Below, in pieces: positions 53,474 through 61,343 of a stretch of 64,000 nt of DNA. How positions within the stretch are numbered: the stretch's first letter is position 1; every line of letters starts with the position of its first letter. A model generated the notes under the pieces. It saw only the letters and a program-made list of their open reading frames with translations, was not told the origin of the DNA and did no database searches. This DNA comes from Streptomyces albireticuli (lineage in GTDB: Bacteria; Actinomycetota; Actinomycetes; Streptomycetales; Streptomycetaceae): the NCBI RefSeq assembly GCF_021228125.1, contig NZ_JAJQQS010000004.1:310001-374000 (forward strand), written 5' to 3'. The translations under genes were made by a program, and so were the position numbers.

Positions 53474-56400
53474 CTACCGATCGCCCCGCCGGCGAAGCCA
53501 CCCCGGCGGAGCCGGAGAAGGCCACCCCGGCACCGCCGCCCGCCGAGCGAGAGGCGCCGGGGGGCGCGGGGGCGGGAGCCGCGGGCACGGGTGCGGGTGC
53601 GGGTGCGGGTGCGGGTGCGATGGAGACCGCGGCTGCCACGACGGGCGAGGTAGGCGCGGCCGGCACGACGCCGGGGGCCGCGAGTCCGGGGACCGAGCGT
53701 CCGGAGGACGCGGCTTCGGGAGACGCGGGCTCGGAGAGCGCGGGCCCGGAGGAGGCGGGCTCGGGGGACGCCACCTCGACGGGCACCGACTCGGGGGCCA
53801 CGACCCCCGAGAACACGGGCCCGGAGGGCACGGATTCGGAGACCGCCGCCCCGAAGGACACGGGCTCGGGGGACGCGGCCCCGGAAGGCACGGACCTGGA
53901 AGGCACGGACGCGGAGGCCGGCGCCCCGGAGGGCACGGGCCCTGATGGCGGGAACTGCCGGGGGGCGGGTCCGGTGGATGCCGACGCCGGCGCCGCGCGC
54001 TCGGAGGACGCGAGCCTGGGGACCGCGGACGCGGAGGGCGCCGTCCCGAAGGGCGGGAACTCCCCGGGGGCAAACCCGGAGACCGCCGGGTCCGGTGCCG
54101 CGCGTTCGGAAGGCGCGGACGCGCAGGGCGGCGGGGGCGGTGCCTCCGCCAAGCGGTCCGCCGTCGCGGAGGCGCTGGCCGCCGCCGTGCGGGCCGTCGA
54201 GAGCGGGGAGAAGCCCGCGACGGCGTTCTTCAACGAGCCGCGCAGGCAGGCGGCCCCGGCCCGGCCGGCACCGCAGCGCGCGGGCGCGCCCGTGGCCGCC
54301 GCCCCGGCGGCACCCGTGGCGGAGCGGCCCGCGCGCCCCGTCGTCAGCGCCGAGGGACTCGGGAGCGTGCGTGAGGTGCTGGCCGCGGGCGGCGCTCCGG
54401 AGCAGCTCACCGGCCCGGTGACCGAGGCGCTCGGCGAGCACGCCGCCGAGGCGCTGCGCGCCGACCCCTGGCGGCTGCTGGCCGTCCCGGGCGTACGGCC
54501 CGAGCAGGCGGACGGCTTCGCCCGGACCCTGCTCGGCGCAGAGTGCGGCCCGGACGACGAGCGCCGGGCCCAGGCCCTGACGGTCTGGCTGCTGGAGCGC
54601 GCGGCGGACGCGGGGCACACGGTGCTGGAGGCGTCGGTCCTGCGCTCCGCCCTCGCGCGGCACGCGGTGCCGGACCCGGACGAGGCCCTTCAGGGATCCC
54701 TCGCGGAGGGCGCGGTGCTGGTCTTCGAGGAGGCGCTGGAGAACCCGGGCGCCGCCCGCGCCGCGCGCGAGGCCGACCCGGACGCGGAGGTCCCGGTCCG
54801 GCTGCTGCTGGGCCTGGACCGCTACGCCATGGCCGAGGAGAGCCTCGCGGACGGCCTGGGCCGCCTGATCAACAACTTCGAGCCGGAGCGGGCCGCCGCA
54901 CCGGGAGCCCCCGGCGCGGCGGGTGACGAGGCGGCGGAGACCGGCTCCCGCACGCCGGAAGCCACCGCTGCGGGGGCCCCGGACGACTCGGCGGGCTCGC
55001 CGGGCACCGGCACGACGGACGGGGACACCACGCGCCCGGCGGACACCGAGGCGGCAGCGCCCGCAGAGGCCACGACCGACCGGCCCGAGCCGAATGTGAC
55101 CGACAGGGACGTCCCCCACACGGCGGACGCCGAGACGGTGGCAACCGCTGAGGCCACGGCCGCCGATGCCGAGCCGACCACGCCCGCCGAGGACACCACC
55201 GCCTCGACGGACGCCGAGACGGCAGCGCCCGAAGGGGCCGCCGCGGACCACCCCGGACCGGATGCGGCTGACGGGGACGTCCCCCGCTCGGCGGGCGCCG
55301 GCCACGCGGACCGTTCCGCCGCCGACGCGGCCGGGCCGACGGAAGCCGCTCCCGGGAGCGCCGACGCCGTCGGCACCACCCCCTCCCCCGACTGGGAGGC
55401 CCTCGCGGTCGGTGCCGTCTCGCCGTCCGGCGCCGAGCTGATCCGCGCGGTCGCGGGCGCCGGCGTCGTGGCGCACAGCGGCGGTGAGGCCTCGCGGGCC
55501 GAGGTCGTGGGGATGGTCCTCGCGGCGCGGGCGGCGGGCCTGCGGGCGTGTGTCGCCGTGCACACCGAGGACGGCAAGCGGCGGGCCGCCGAGCTCGGTG
55601 ACGGCGCGGCCGTCACCGTCGCGGGGCTGCTGGCCGGCCGGGAGGGCCCGGGGCGGGACGCCGACGGCGCGCTCGCGCTCGACCTGCTCGCCGTGCCGGA
55701 CGCCCCGCAGCTCGACGTCGAGGCCGCCGCGATGCTCGTGGAGTCGCTGGCGGACGGCACCCGGCTGGTGCTGAGCGGCGATCCCGGCGTGCTGTGGTCC
55801 GCGGGCCCCGGCAGGGTCTTCGCGGACGTGCTCGCGGCCCAGTCCTGCCCGGTGGTCGTCTCGCGCACCCCGGACCCCGGCCCGATCGGCGAGCTCGTGT
55901 CGGGGGTCGGCGTCGGGGAGCTGGGCCAGGTCGAGGCCCCCGGCAAGGAGGTCGTGATCGTGCCCGTGCGGGAGCCCGCCGAGGCCGTGCACCGCACGGT
56001 CCAGCTGGTCGCGGACTCCATCCCGCGCGCGATCGGCGTGCCGGCCGACCGGACCCAGGTCATCACACCGGGCCACGGCGGCCCCGCCGGCACCCGCGCG
56101 CTCAACGCGGCGCTCAAGGAGCGGCTCAACCCCGGCCCCGGCCGGTTCGGCGGCTTCGACCCCGGCGACCGGATCGCCTACGTCCCGGCACCCGGCCGGA
56201 CGGTGACGGGCACCGTGGTCTCCGCGGACGCGGAAGGGCTGCGCCTGGACTGCGGCGGCACGCCCGTGGTCGTCCCGAGGGAGCGGGTGGGCGAGGAGGT
56301 CCGGCACGGCTGGGCGGTGACCGCGCACCAGGCCGCCGGAGCGCGCTGGCCGGCCGCCGTGGTGGTGCTCCCGGGCGACGCCGCCCGTACGCTCACCCGG

Positions 56401-56559
56401 TCGTGGGTCTACACCGCGTTCGGCAGGGCGGAGCGGCACCTGTCGGTCGTGCACGGCGTCGAGCAGGCGCTGCCCCGCGCCGTCGCCGAGGTCCCCGCCA
56501 AGGAGCGGACGACGCGGCTCCGTTCCCTGCTACGGGCCCAGGGGCGCCCGGCGGAGTAA
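53470..56559 (+). CDS. HHH-domain protein with a degenerate RecD-like helicase domain
   Basis: The 1029-aa protein starts at GTG 53470, overlapping the reductase stop. Residues 1-225 are a disordered Gly/Asp/Glu/Thr/Ala sequence with repeats like GTGPDGG and EGTDLEGTDAEA. Residues about 290-470 contain helix-hairpin-helix modules (WRLLAVPGVRPEQADGFARTLLG) as in the N terminus of RecD2. A second acidic linker runs to about 635. The C-terminal 390 residues follow a RecD/TraA-type helicase order, but the Walker A site reads AGVVAHSGGEASR without GKT, and motif V reads TAHQAAGARW. ATPase activity is therefore doubtful. It may be a DNA-binding scaffold. Confidence 0.85.
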   Translation: MTTDRPAGEATPAEPEKATPAPPPAEREAPGGAGAGAAGTGAGAGAGAGAMETAAATTGEVGAAGTTPGAASPGTERPEDAASGDAGSESAGPEEAGSGDATSTGTDSGATTPENTGPEGTDSETAAPKDTGSGDAAPEGTDLEGTDAEAGAPEGTGPDGGNCRGAGPVDADAGAARSEDASLGTADAEGAVPKGGNSPGANPETAGSGAARSEGADAQGGGGGASAKRSAVAEALAAAVRAVESGEKPATAFFNEPRRQAAPARPAPQRAGAPVAAAPAAPVAERPARPVVSAEGLGSVREVLAAGGAPEQLTGPVTEALGEHAAEALRADPWRLLAVPGVRPEQADGFARTLLGAECGPDDERRAQALTVWLLERAADAGHTVLEASVLRSALARHAVPDPDEALQGSLAEGAVLVFEEALENPGAARAAREADPDAEVPVRLLLGLDRYAMAEESLADGLGRLINNFEPERAAAPGAPGAAGDEAAETGSRTPEATAAGAPDDSAGSPGTGTTDGDTTRPADTEAAAPAEATTDRPEPNVTDRDVPHTADAETVATAEATAADAEPTTPAEDTTASTDAETAAPEGAAADHPGPDAADGDVPRSAGAGHADRSAADAAGPTEAAPGSADAVGTTPSPDWEALAVGAVSPSGAELIRAVAGAGVVAHSGGEASRAEVVGMVLAARAAGLRACVAVHTEDGKRRAAELGDGAAVTVAGLLAGREGPGRDADGALALDLLAVPDAPQLDVEAAAMLVESLADGTRLVLSGDPGVLWSAGPGRVFADVLAAQSCPVVVSRTPDPGPIGELVSGVGVGELGQVEAPGKEVVIVPVREPAEAVHRTVQLVADSIPRAIGVPADRTQVITPGHGGPAGTRALNAALKERLNPGPGRFGGFDPGDRIAYVPAPGRTVTGTVVSADAEGLRLDCGGTPVVVPRERVGEEVRHGWAVTAHQAAGARWPAAVVVLPGDAARTLTRSWVYTAFGRAERHLSVVHGVEQALPRAVAEVPAKERTTRLRSLLRAQGRPAE

Positions 56560-56582
56560 CGACACCGAAGGCTTGTGAGGCG

Positions 56583-56624
56583 CCGGGGGAGACGCGGACG
56601 GGCCCCGTCCCGTCTCTCCCCCGG
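56583..56624. terminator. Compound hairpin after the HHH/RecD-like gene
   Basis: CCGGGGG and AGACG arms pair with downstream CGTCT and CCCCCGG around a two-base bulge, enclosing a GGACGG/CCGTCC stem. It lies 24 nt after the gene's stop. The remaining 230 nt to the next stop codon show nothing else. Confidence 0.55.
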
Positions 56625-56855
56625 GGTGCCCCGGGCGCCGCACGGGCCCTCCCGCCGAGCGGAGAGGGGCGTACGGGCCCGCCCGGGCCGAGGCGCCCCG
56701 GACTCCCCGCAGGGCAGGCCGGGGCGTACCGGATCCGCGCCGGGCAGCCAAGGGCCTACACCCCGGCCCCCACAGGACCGGCCGACCCGCACAGCCCCCG
56801 AAGCAGACCGGAGCGACGGGCTCCCCCGCCCCCGGGTGAGCCCGTACGCGCGAGT

Positions 56856-57572
56856 TCAGCGCCCCGAAGACCCGGAGCCCCGCCCGCCCGCCGCCTCACG
56901 ACCGCCGCCGTCGTCGGCATCGTCACCGTCGTCGTCGAGGTCCAGGTCCTCGTCGAAGACGGCGCTGACGTCGAAGCGGCAGATGACCCGCTGCGGGTCG
57001 GCCTGGTCGAAGGGCGCGCCGAGCCACTCCCCCGGCTCGGCCTGGTCCTCGGCGGCGGCGACCCACAGCGTGGAGTCGCCCTCCTCCAGACCGAACTCCT
57101 TGTGCCGGGAGGCGATCTCGTCGGGCTCGTACTCGCCGAAGAGCACGCCGAGCGCGGCGTGCACACTGCTGCCGACGATGCCCGCCGCACCGCCGGGCAC
57201 CCCCGCGTCCGCGGCGATGTCCGGATCGAGGTCGGCGACCCGCTGGGCCTGGGAGAGGAGCCGCTGGGGCTCGACCACCGCGTAGTCCCGGCGGATCAGG
57301 ACGCTCAGGGCGCTGGGCTCCTCCGGTCCCGCGTAGGCGGGCAGCGTGTCGTCGCCCGGGATCTCGAAGGGGGTCACCTCGTCATAGACGTCGTACAGCA
57401 GTTCGTCGTACGCCTCCGCTGTCGCGGCCAGCTCGTTGAACGCGGCGTAGACGGCCGGGTCGTCCTCCCCCGACCGGCGTTCGACGGCGGCGAGGTGACG
57501 GTCCAGCGCGGCTTTGACCGCCTCGGCGGCGGCGCGTACCTCGGCAGCGGTTGGCTGCGCAGCATCAGACAT
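56856..57572 (-). CDS. Hypothetical acidic protein
   Basis: The 238-aa product starts at ATG 57572, MSDAAQPTAAEVRAAAEAVK. Its first 50 residues are helical (AALDRHLAAVERRSG); the middle has strands (ALSVLIRRDYAVVEPQRLL, STLWVAAAEDQAEPGEWLGAP) and the end is a Asp/Glu/Gly-rich acidic tail. No known domain is recognised. A promoter lies upstream at 57608-57635. It is the last chromosomal gene before the integrated element; its own promoter remains intact between gene and element. Confidence 0.8.
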   Translation of the reverse strand: MSDAAQPTAAEVRAAAEAVKAALDRHLAAVERRSGEDDPAVYAAFNELAATAEAYDELLYDVYDEVTPFEIPGDDTLPAYAGPEEPSALSVLIRRDYAVVEPQRLLSQAQRVADLDPDIAADAGVPGGAAGIVGSSVHAALGVLFGEYEPDEIASRHKEFGLEEGDSTLWVAAAEDQAEPGEWLGAPFDQADPQRVICRFDVSAVFDEDLDLDDDGDDADDGGGREAAGGRGSGSSGR

Positions 57573-57607
57573 AGTGCAGACGCTATCCGCACCGGGGCCG
57601 TTCCCGC

Positions 57608-57635
57608 ACAATAGATGCGAGATCGGGACCGGCAA
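57608..57635 (-). promoter_or_regulatory. Promoter of the acidic hypothetical gene
   Basis: On the minus strand TTGCCG (57635-57630) and TATTGT (57613-57608) are separated by 16 nt, a good housekeeping-type promoter reading into the gene at 57572. Confidence 0.6.
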
Positions 57636-57676
57636 CGGTTCGGCAAAGTCCGCAGGCTGATCCCACAAACACAGTC

Positions 57677-57704
57677 GGGGCGCCTCCTCGGAAGGGGGCG
57701 CCCC
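57677..57704. terminator. Hairpin after the integrase gene
   Basis: An 11-bp stem with one G-T pair (57677-57687 with 57694-57704) lies 18 nt beyond the integrase stop. It should block transcription from int into the chromosome. Confidence 0.8.
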
Positions 57705-57721
57705 GTACATATTCCGTACAC

Positions 57722-58942
57722 CTACGCGGCGAGCGCCGGGGTGGCCTCTTCCCCCGTGGCAGAGGCGGCCAGTGCTGCGGCCCTGGCCGCGTCCAGACGG
57801 CCCGCCACCTGGTGCAGCCCCTCGGGCCACAGGTGGCCGTACACGTCCAGCGTCATGGCCGCCGACTTGTGCCCGAGCATCGTCTGTACGTCCTTCACGT
57901 TGGCACCCGATGCGATAGCCAGGGAGGCCGCCGTGTGCCGCAGCTTGTGAGGCGTGAGCCCCCGGCCGTCCAGACCGGCCGCCTTCACCGCCTTGGCCCA
58001 CACGCCGCGCCATTCCCCGTACGTGATCGCCTCGGTTCCCTCCCCGGTGAACAGGAACTCCCCGCGCTTCTTTCCGGCGGCAACCGCCTTCAGTTCGGCG
58101 CACAGAAACACGGGAACGGGAAGCGTCCGCCGTTCGTGGTTCTTCGTGTCCTTCAGGATGCGCGTTCCGCCCTTGACCTTGCTCCACGCCTCCACGATCC
58201 GGATTTCCCGCTTTTGCAGCGTGAGCCGGTCAGTCTTGATTGCGGAGATCTCGCCCCAGCGCGGACCGCAGTACGCCTTCAGCCGGACCAGGGTCCCGAA
58301 CTCCGGGCGCACAGCACCGGCCGCAGCGGCGAGCCGTTCCACCTCCTCATGAGTGAGGTAAACGTGTTCGCCCCCGTCACCAGTCACGGGAAGTTCGTGA
58401 TCCTTGAACGGGTTTTCCGCGATCATCTTCTGACGTATCGCGCGCTTGGCCACCATGCCGCCGACGCGGAAAATCTTGATGACGCGTGCCGCCGACATAG
58501 TGGTTTCAGCCTTGCGGCCGGGGAGCTTGTCCAGGTGGGTGATCCACTCGTCCACGCTCTCCCAGTCGATTGCCGACACCTTCCAGTCCCCCCAGTAGGG
58601 CAGGACGTAGAGATCCAGGATCTCCCGGTAATCCTCCCTGGTACGGACCCCCGGCCTGCGCAGGTTGGAAAACCAGTCTTCGCAGATCACGGAAAACAGG
58701 GTGTCGCTACGGGAAGGGTCCCGGTACGTTCCGCCGTTTAGCTGTGTTTCGATCCTGCCCCGTTCCCGCTCCGCGTCGGGTTTCGTCGGGCACGTCTTTG
58801 ACTTCGGACTGCCGTCCGGTGCATACCAGCGGACACGCCACCGGCCGGGCGCCCGCCTCTTCTTTCCGGAGGCACGCCACTTTTCCATGGCCGCCACGTA
58901 CTCGGAATGCTCTGACCGGTCCTCGATCCATACGCGCGCCAT
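57722..58942 (-). CDS. int: Tyrosine recombinase / site-specific integrase
   Basis: The 406-aa integrase has an N-terminal arm-binding-like domain (RWRVRWYAPDGSPKSKTCPTK), a core-binding SAM-like domain (about 80-185) and a catalytic domain with Arg 228 (GPRWGE), His 332 and Arg 335 (PHKLRH), His 358 (LGHKS) and nucleophile Tyr 368 (DVYGHL), all present. It should carry out integration and, with an excisionase, excision of the element. The ATG start shares a base with the stop of the XRE gene (TAATG), so the two are coupled. It is full length with no sign of decay. Confidence 0.96.
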   Translation of the reverse strand: MARVWIEDRSEHSEYVAAMEKWRASGKKRRAPGRWRVRWYAPDGSPKSKTCPTKPDAERERGRIETQLNGGTYRDPSRSDTLFSVICEDWFSNLRRPGVRTREDYREILDLYVLPYWGDWKVSAIDWESVDEWITHLDKLPGRKAETTMSAARVIKIFRVGGMVAKRAIRQKMIAENPFKDHELPVTGDGGEHVYLTHEEVERLAAAAGAVRPEFGTLVRLKAYCGPRWGEISAIKTDRLTLQKREIRIVEAWSKVKGGTRILKDTKNHERRTLPVPVFLCAELKAVAAGKKRGEFLFTGEGTEAITYGEWRGVWAKAVKAAGLDGRGLTPHKLRHTAASLAIASGANVKDVQTMLGHKSAAMTLDVYGHLWPEGLHQVAGRLDAARAAALAASATGEEATPALAA

Positions 58943-59403
58943 TACTCGGTCCCGCCCTCGAACCTGCGCCGGAACTCCTCGGGGTGCGGCCATTCCCGCC
59001 GGAACACCGGGAGCCCTTCCGTCTGGAAACGCCACAGGGCCGCCTCCGTCGTGTATCCGGTGCGTGCCGCCTCCAGGGGCACTTCTCCGGCCGCCCACCG
59101 CCACAGGGCGCCCGCCGGTACAGCCCCCATGCCGGTCACCTCCACCTCCTCCTCCGTGTCGGCCGCCATGGGCAGCAGCAGCGCGAGCGGTGAGACGTCG
59201 AACACAGCAGCAAATGCCGCCAGGTCACTGACGCTGGCCTGCCGGGTGCCGTTCTCTGTGCGCGTCACGGCGGAGTGACTGAACGTCCGGCCCGCCTGCG
59301 TGAGTCGGTCGGCCAGTTCACGAACTGACCAACTCCGGCCGGTGCGAAGTCTTTTCAGGTTGGCGGCAACCGTGGCCGCCGTGGGGTCCTCATTCCGTTC
59401 CAT
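58942..59403 (-). CDS. XRE-family helix-turn-helix regulator of the element
   Basis: The 153-aa protein has an N-terminal HTH (NLKRLRTGRSWSVRELADRLTQAGRTFSHSAVTRTENG) followed by an acidic linker (TEEEVEV) and a C-terminal part with two Trp-rich segments (ALWRWAAGEVPLEAA, ALWRFQTEG). It should bind the operator boxes just upstream and control both the int operon and the divergent transfer operon. It precedes int with a one-base overlap. No excisionase gene is seen between them, so this protein or a distant gene must provide that role. Confidence 0.88.
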   Translation of the reverse strand: MERNEDPTAATVAANLKRLRTGRSWSVRELADRLTQAGRTFSHSAVTRTENGTRQASVSDLAAFAAVFDVSPLALLLPMAADTEEEVEVTGMGAVPAGALWRWAAGEVPLEAARTGYTTEAALWRFQTEGLPVFRREWPHPEEFRRRFEGGTE

Positions 59404-59417
59404 GTGGTTCAGGGTAG

Positions 59418-59536
59418 GGCCATTTGGTGCGGAATCCGATACGACCTAGGCCACTTTGCTACGCGTAAAGGCACGCCTAGCCGCTTGACGCACCATTTGG
59501 AGCGCGTACTATCGGCACTGGTGCTGATTCAGCACC
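59418..59536. promoter_or_regulatory. Divergent promoter/operator region of the element
   Basis: A rightward promoter TTGACG (59485-59490) - 16 nt - TACTAT (59507-59512) is clear. CCATTTGGTG occurs at 59420-59429, its partial inverse CACCATTTGG at 59491-59500 within the promoter spacer, and a 17-nt dyad GGTGCTGA-T-TCAGCACC at 59520-59536 just downstream of the -10. These are strong candidates for XRE repressor sites that shut off the transfer operon. The rest of the 302-nt gap up to 59705 holds no further recognised feature. Confidence 0.75.
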
Positions 59537-59705
59537 AAACGGTTCACCGCCCGGAAGACACCGGCCACCGGCCAGGACCAAGGAAGCGGCCGTTCCTTGA
59601 GAACTCCACAGAGCGCAGCGGAGTACGACGACCCGAGTCGTCGCCTTCCGGGCCGTCCCGTACGGACCGGTTGGGGCCAACTCGGGCCAATGGAAGGGGA
59701 ATTCA

Positions 59706-59873
59706 ATGAGCGAGAACGAAACGCGCCTGTCGATGGTGCTGACCGGCCTGCGGAAGGTCACCGGGCCGACGACCGACGAGGACCGCCACCGGGTGGCCCT
59801 TTACCTCGACTCCATCGAGGTGGAGATGGACCGCATCCGGGCGGACCGTGACCTGACGGGGGAGCGCGCGTGA
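59706..59873 (+). CDS. Small 55-aa protein of the transfer operon
   Basis: The ORF starts at ATG 59706 behind GGAAGGGG and encodes 55 residues, MSENETRLSMVLTGLRKVTG followed by a helical acidic segment (HRVALYLDSIEVEMDRIRADRD). Its TGA overlaps the GTG start of the SpdB-like gene (GTGA), which supports it being translated. No homologous domain is recognised. Confidence 0.75.
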   Translation: MSENETRLSMVLTGLRKVTGPTTDEDRHRVALYLDSIEVEMDRIRADRDLTGERA

Positions 59874-60799
59874 ACGTCAAGCACACCATGCGCAAGGCGG
59901 CCCCGTGGGTCCTGCCGGGCGTCCTGACGGCCATCGGGACCGTGTGGACGGTTCAGGCCGTCGGCGGCCTCCTGGTGGATCAGGCGCCCGGAGTGTTCGC
60001 CTACTCGGCGGCCGTCCTCTATGACGCCGTCTGGCTGTACGCCCTGGCTCAGGAGGTCGCCCACAAGCGGCAGGGCTCCAGTGCCCGGCTCCCGCAGGCC
60101 CTCGGCTGGCTCTTCCTGGCCGTCTCGTCGGCGGCCATCCTGGCTCACGGCCTGATCGTCTCCACGGCGGCCGTGGCCGCCATCGGGGCCGGTATCCCGG
60201 TCCTGGCCAAGGCGACATGGATCATGGCCGCCCACCGGGACGCAACGCGTGTCGGCACCGACGCACAGCGGCGCATCGACGCCGTCCGGTCGGCCACCCG
60301 CGACCGCATCGCCGTGGAGCGTGCCGCCCTGGCCGCCAAGGCGGACGGGTACCGCGCTGCGGCCGACCTGGAGGCCCGAGAGCTGAAGGCCCTGGGGAAG
60401 GCGCAGAGGACGCGCCACAAGGCCGCCGAGATGTACGCGGAGACGGCCACGGCGCACCCCGTGCCGGACCGTGCCGCCACCGTGCCGGAAGGCTTCGGGC
60501 TCATCACGGATGAGGACCTGGCGGCCCTCCTGGAGGGCGCCGTGCCGGACACGGAAACCGCAGGTGGCACGCCCTCCGGCACGGTCCGGCACACCGCGCC
60601 CGGCACGGTCGACGAAAAGGCCCTCGGCCTCCTGGCCGCAGAGGTCTACGCGACCGACCCGCCGCCCTCCCTCCGGCAGTTCCGGGAGCGCATGCGGGAC
60701 GGCATGAAGGACCGGAACCTGAAGGGCTCCAACGCTCTTATCGATCAGCTCTACCGGCACGAAGAGGCCCTGCGCGCCGACGCCGACTCCCACGACTGA
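59870..60799 (+). CDS. SpdB-like membrane protein of conjugative transfer
   Basis: The 309-aa protein begins at GTG 59870, overlapping the previous stop. Three or four hydrophobic helices span residues 11-120 (PWVLPGVLTAIGTVWTVQAVG, YSAAVLYDAVWLYALA, ALGWLFLAVSSAAILAHGL, AVAAIGAGIPVLAKATWIMA), then comes an Arg/Ala-rich coiled coil (about 135-190) and a C-terminal domain with LITDEDLAALLEG and RQFRERMRDGMKD. The topology matches Spd proteins that help spread plasmid DNA within the recipient mycelium. Proposed by topology and position, not by strong motif. Confidence 0.8.
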   Translation: MNVKHTMRKAAPWVLPGVLTAIGTVWTVQAVGGLLVDQAPGVFAYSAAVLYDAVWLYALAQEVAHKRQGSSARLPQALGWLFLAVSSAAILAHGLIVSTAAVAAIGAGIPVLAKATWIMAAHRDATRVGTDAQRRIDAVRSATRDRIAVERAALAAKADGYRAAADLEARELKALGKAQRTRHKAAEMYAETATAHPVPDRAATVPEGFGLITDEDLAALLEGAVPDTETAGGTPSGTVRHTAPGTVDEKALGLLAAEVYATDPPPSLRQFRERMRDGMKDRNLKGSNALIDQLYRHEEALRADADSHD

Positions 60800-60830
60800 C
60801 ACCCGGAAGAAGCCACCCAAGGAGGCCGCC

Positions 60831-61001
60831 ATGGCAGACCCGAACAACCCGCCGCCCGGAGAGTGCCCGCAGTGCTGGAGGCACGCTCACGACAAGAGCA
60901 TCCACGCCCGGCAGGACCGGCGCACTGACTGCGCCGAGTGTGTGGACCACATGCTGAACGGACACCCGACCCTGGTACCCGGCCGCCGCCGCTGGTGGTA
61001 A
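60831..61001 (+). CDS. PRL2-8-like mini zinc protein
   Basis: The 56-aa product starts at ATG 60831 (AAGGAGG upstream). It contains CPQCWRHAHDKS and CAECVDHM, two CxxC pairs with adjacent histidines, and ends in GRRRWW. The pattern matches small PRL2-8 proteins found repeatedly in Streptomyces mobile elements (from memory). The conserved zinc ribbon suggests a structural or nucleic-acid-binding role in transfer. A 16-bp hairpin follows. Confidence 0.85.
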   Translation: MADPNNPPPGECPQCWRHAHDKSIHARQDRRTDCAECVDHMLNGHPTLVPGRRRWW

Positions 61002-61024
61002 TCGCAGGCCGCACAGCACGCAGA

Positions 61025-61063
61025 GAACGGCCCGCCCTCATTCGAGTTGAGGGCGGGCCGTTC
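61025..61063. terminator. Perfect 16-bp hairpin after the PRL2-8-like gene
   Basis: Bases 61025-61040 pair perfectly with 61048-61063 around a 7-nt loop. It follows the small zinc-protein gene and should end the first transfer transcript. Confidence 0.88.
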
Positions 61064-61343
61064 GTGTGCCGACAGGCGACACAGGGACACCCTAGGACCT
61101 CCGGCCCGGTGGATCACAGTCCGTGACCAAAGATCATGACGTCTCGGACGTCTCACGCGTCTCGGGCAATCCGGGGCACATCAGGTCATCTCACCCCGGT
61201 ATCCCGGGCCTATAGGGGCCCCGGCCGTCTCACCGTCTCACCGGGACGGCCGTCACTCCCCGTAGCACCCCGCACAGAACGACAGAGGGCCGGAGCCCCT
61301 GGCAGGACTCCGGCCCGATCCACGCAACCCTGAGAGGCAACAC
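61064..61343. other. Non-coding region upstream of traB
   Basis: This stretch contains no convincing gene. Its main feature is the CGTCTC repeats at 61138-61240, together with a GGGCCTATAGGGGCCCC partial palindrome (61207-61223). It may hold the traB promoter and the clt transfer locus. Confidence 0.6.
61138..61240. repeat. Clustered CGTCTC direct repeats, candidate TraB recognition (clt) locus
   Basis: Three contiguous 9-mers GACGTCTCG, GACGTCTCA and CGCGTCTCG occupy 61138-61164, and two contiguous 8-mers CCGTCTCA CCGTCTCA occupy 61225-61240. In Streptomyces plasmids the TraB translocase binds 8-bp direct repeats (TRS) near its own gene. These repeats fit that size and position, but the sequence differs from the known GACCCGGA type. 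Confidence 0.6.

Noticed and set aside
53452..56454. Minus-strand open frame of 1000 codons opposite the HHH/RecD-like gene
   Set aside because: Arg/Gly/Val-rich with no domain; the plus-strand frame has HHH motifs and a coupled start.
57573..57721. tRNA gene or tRNA fragment at the element junction
   Set aside because: No GGTTCRA T-loop with a supporting stem on either strand; the GGTTCGGC there does not fold as a T arm.
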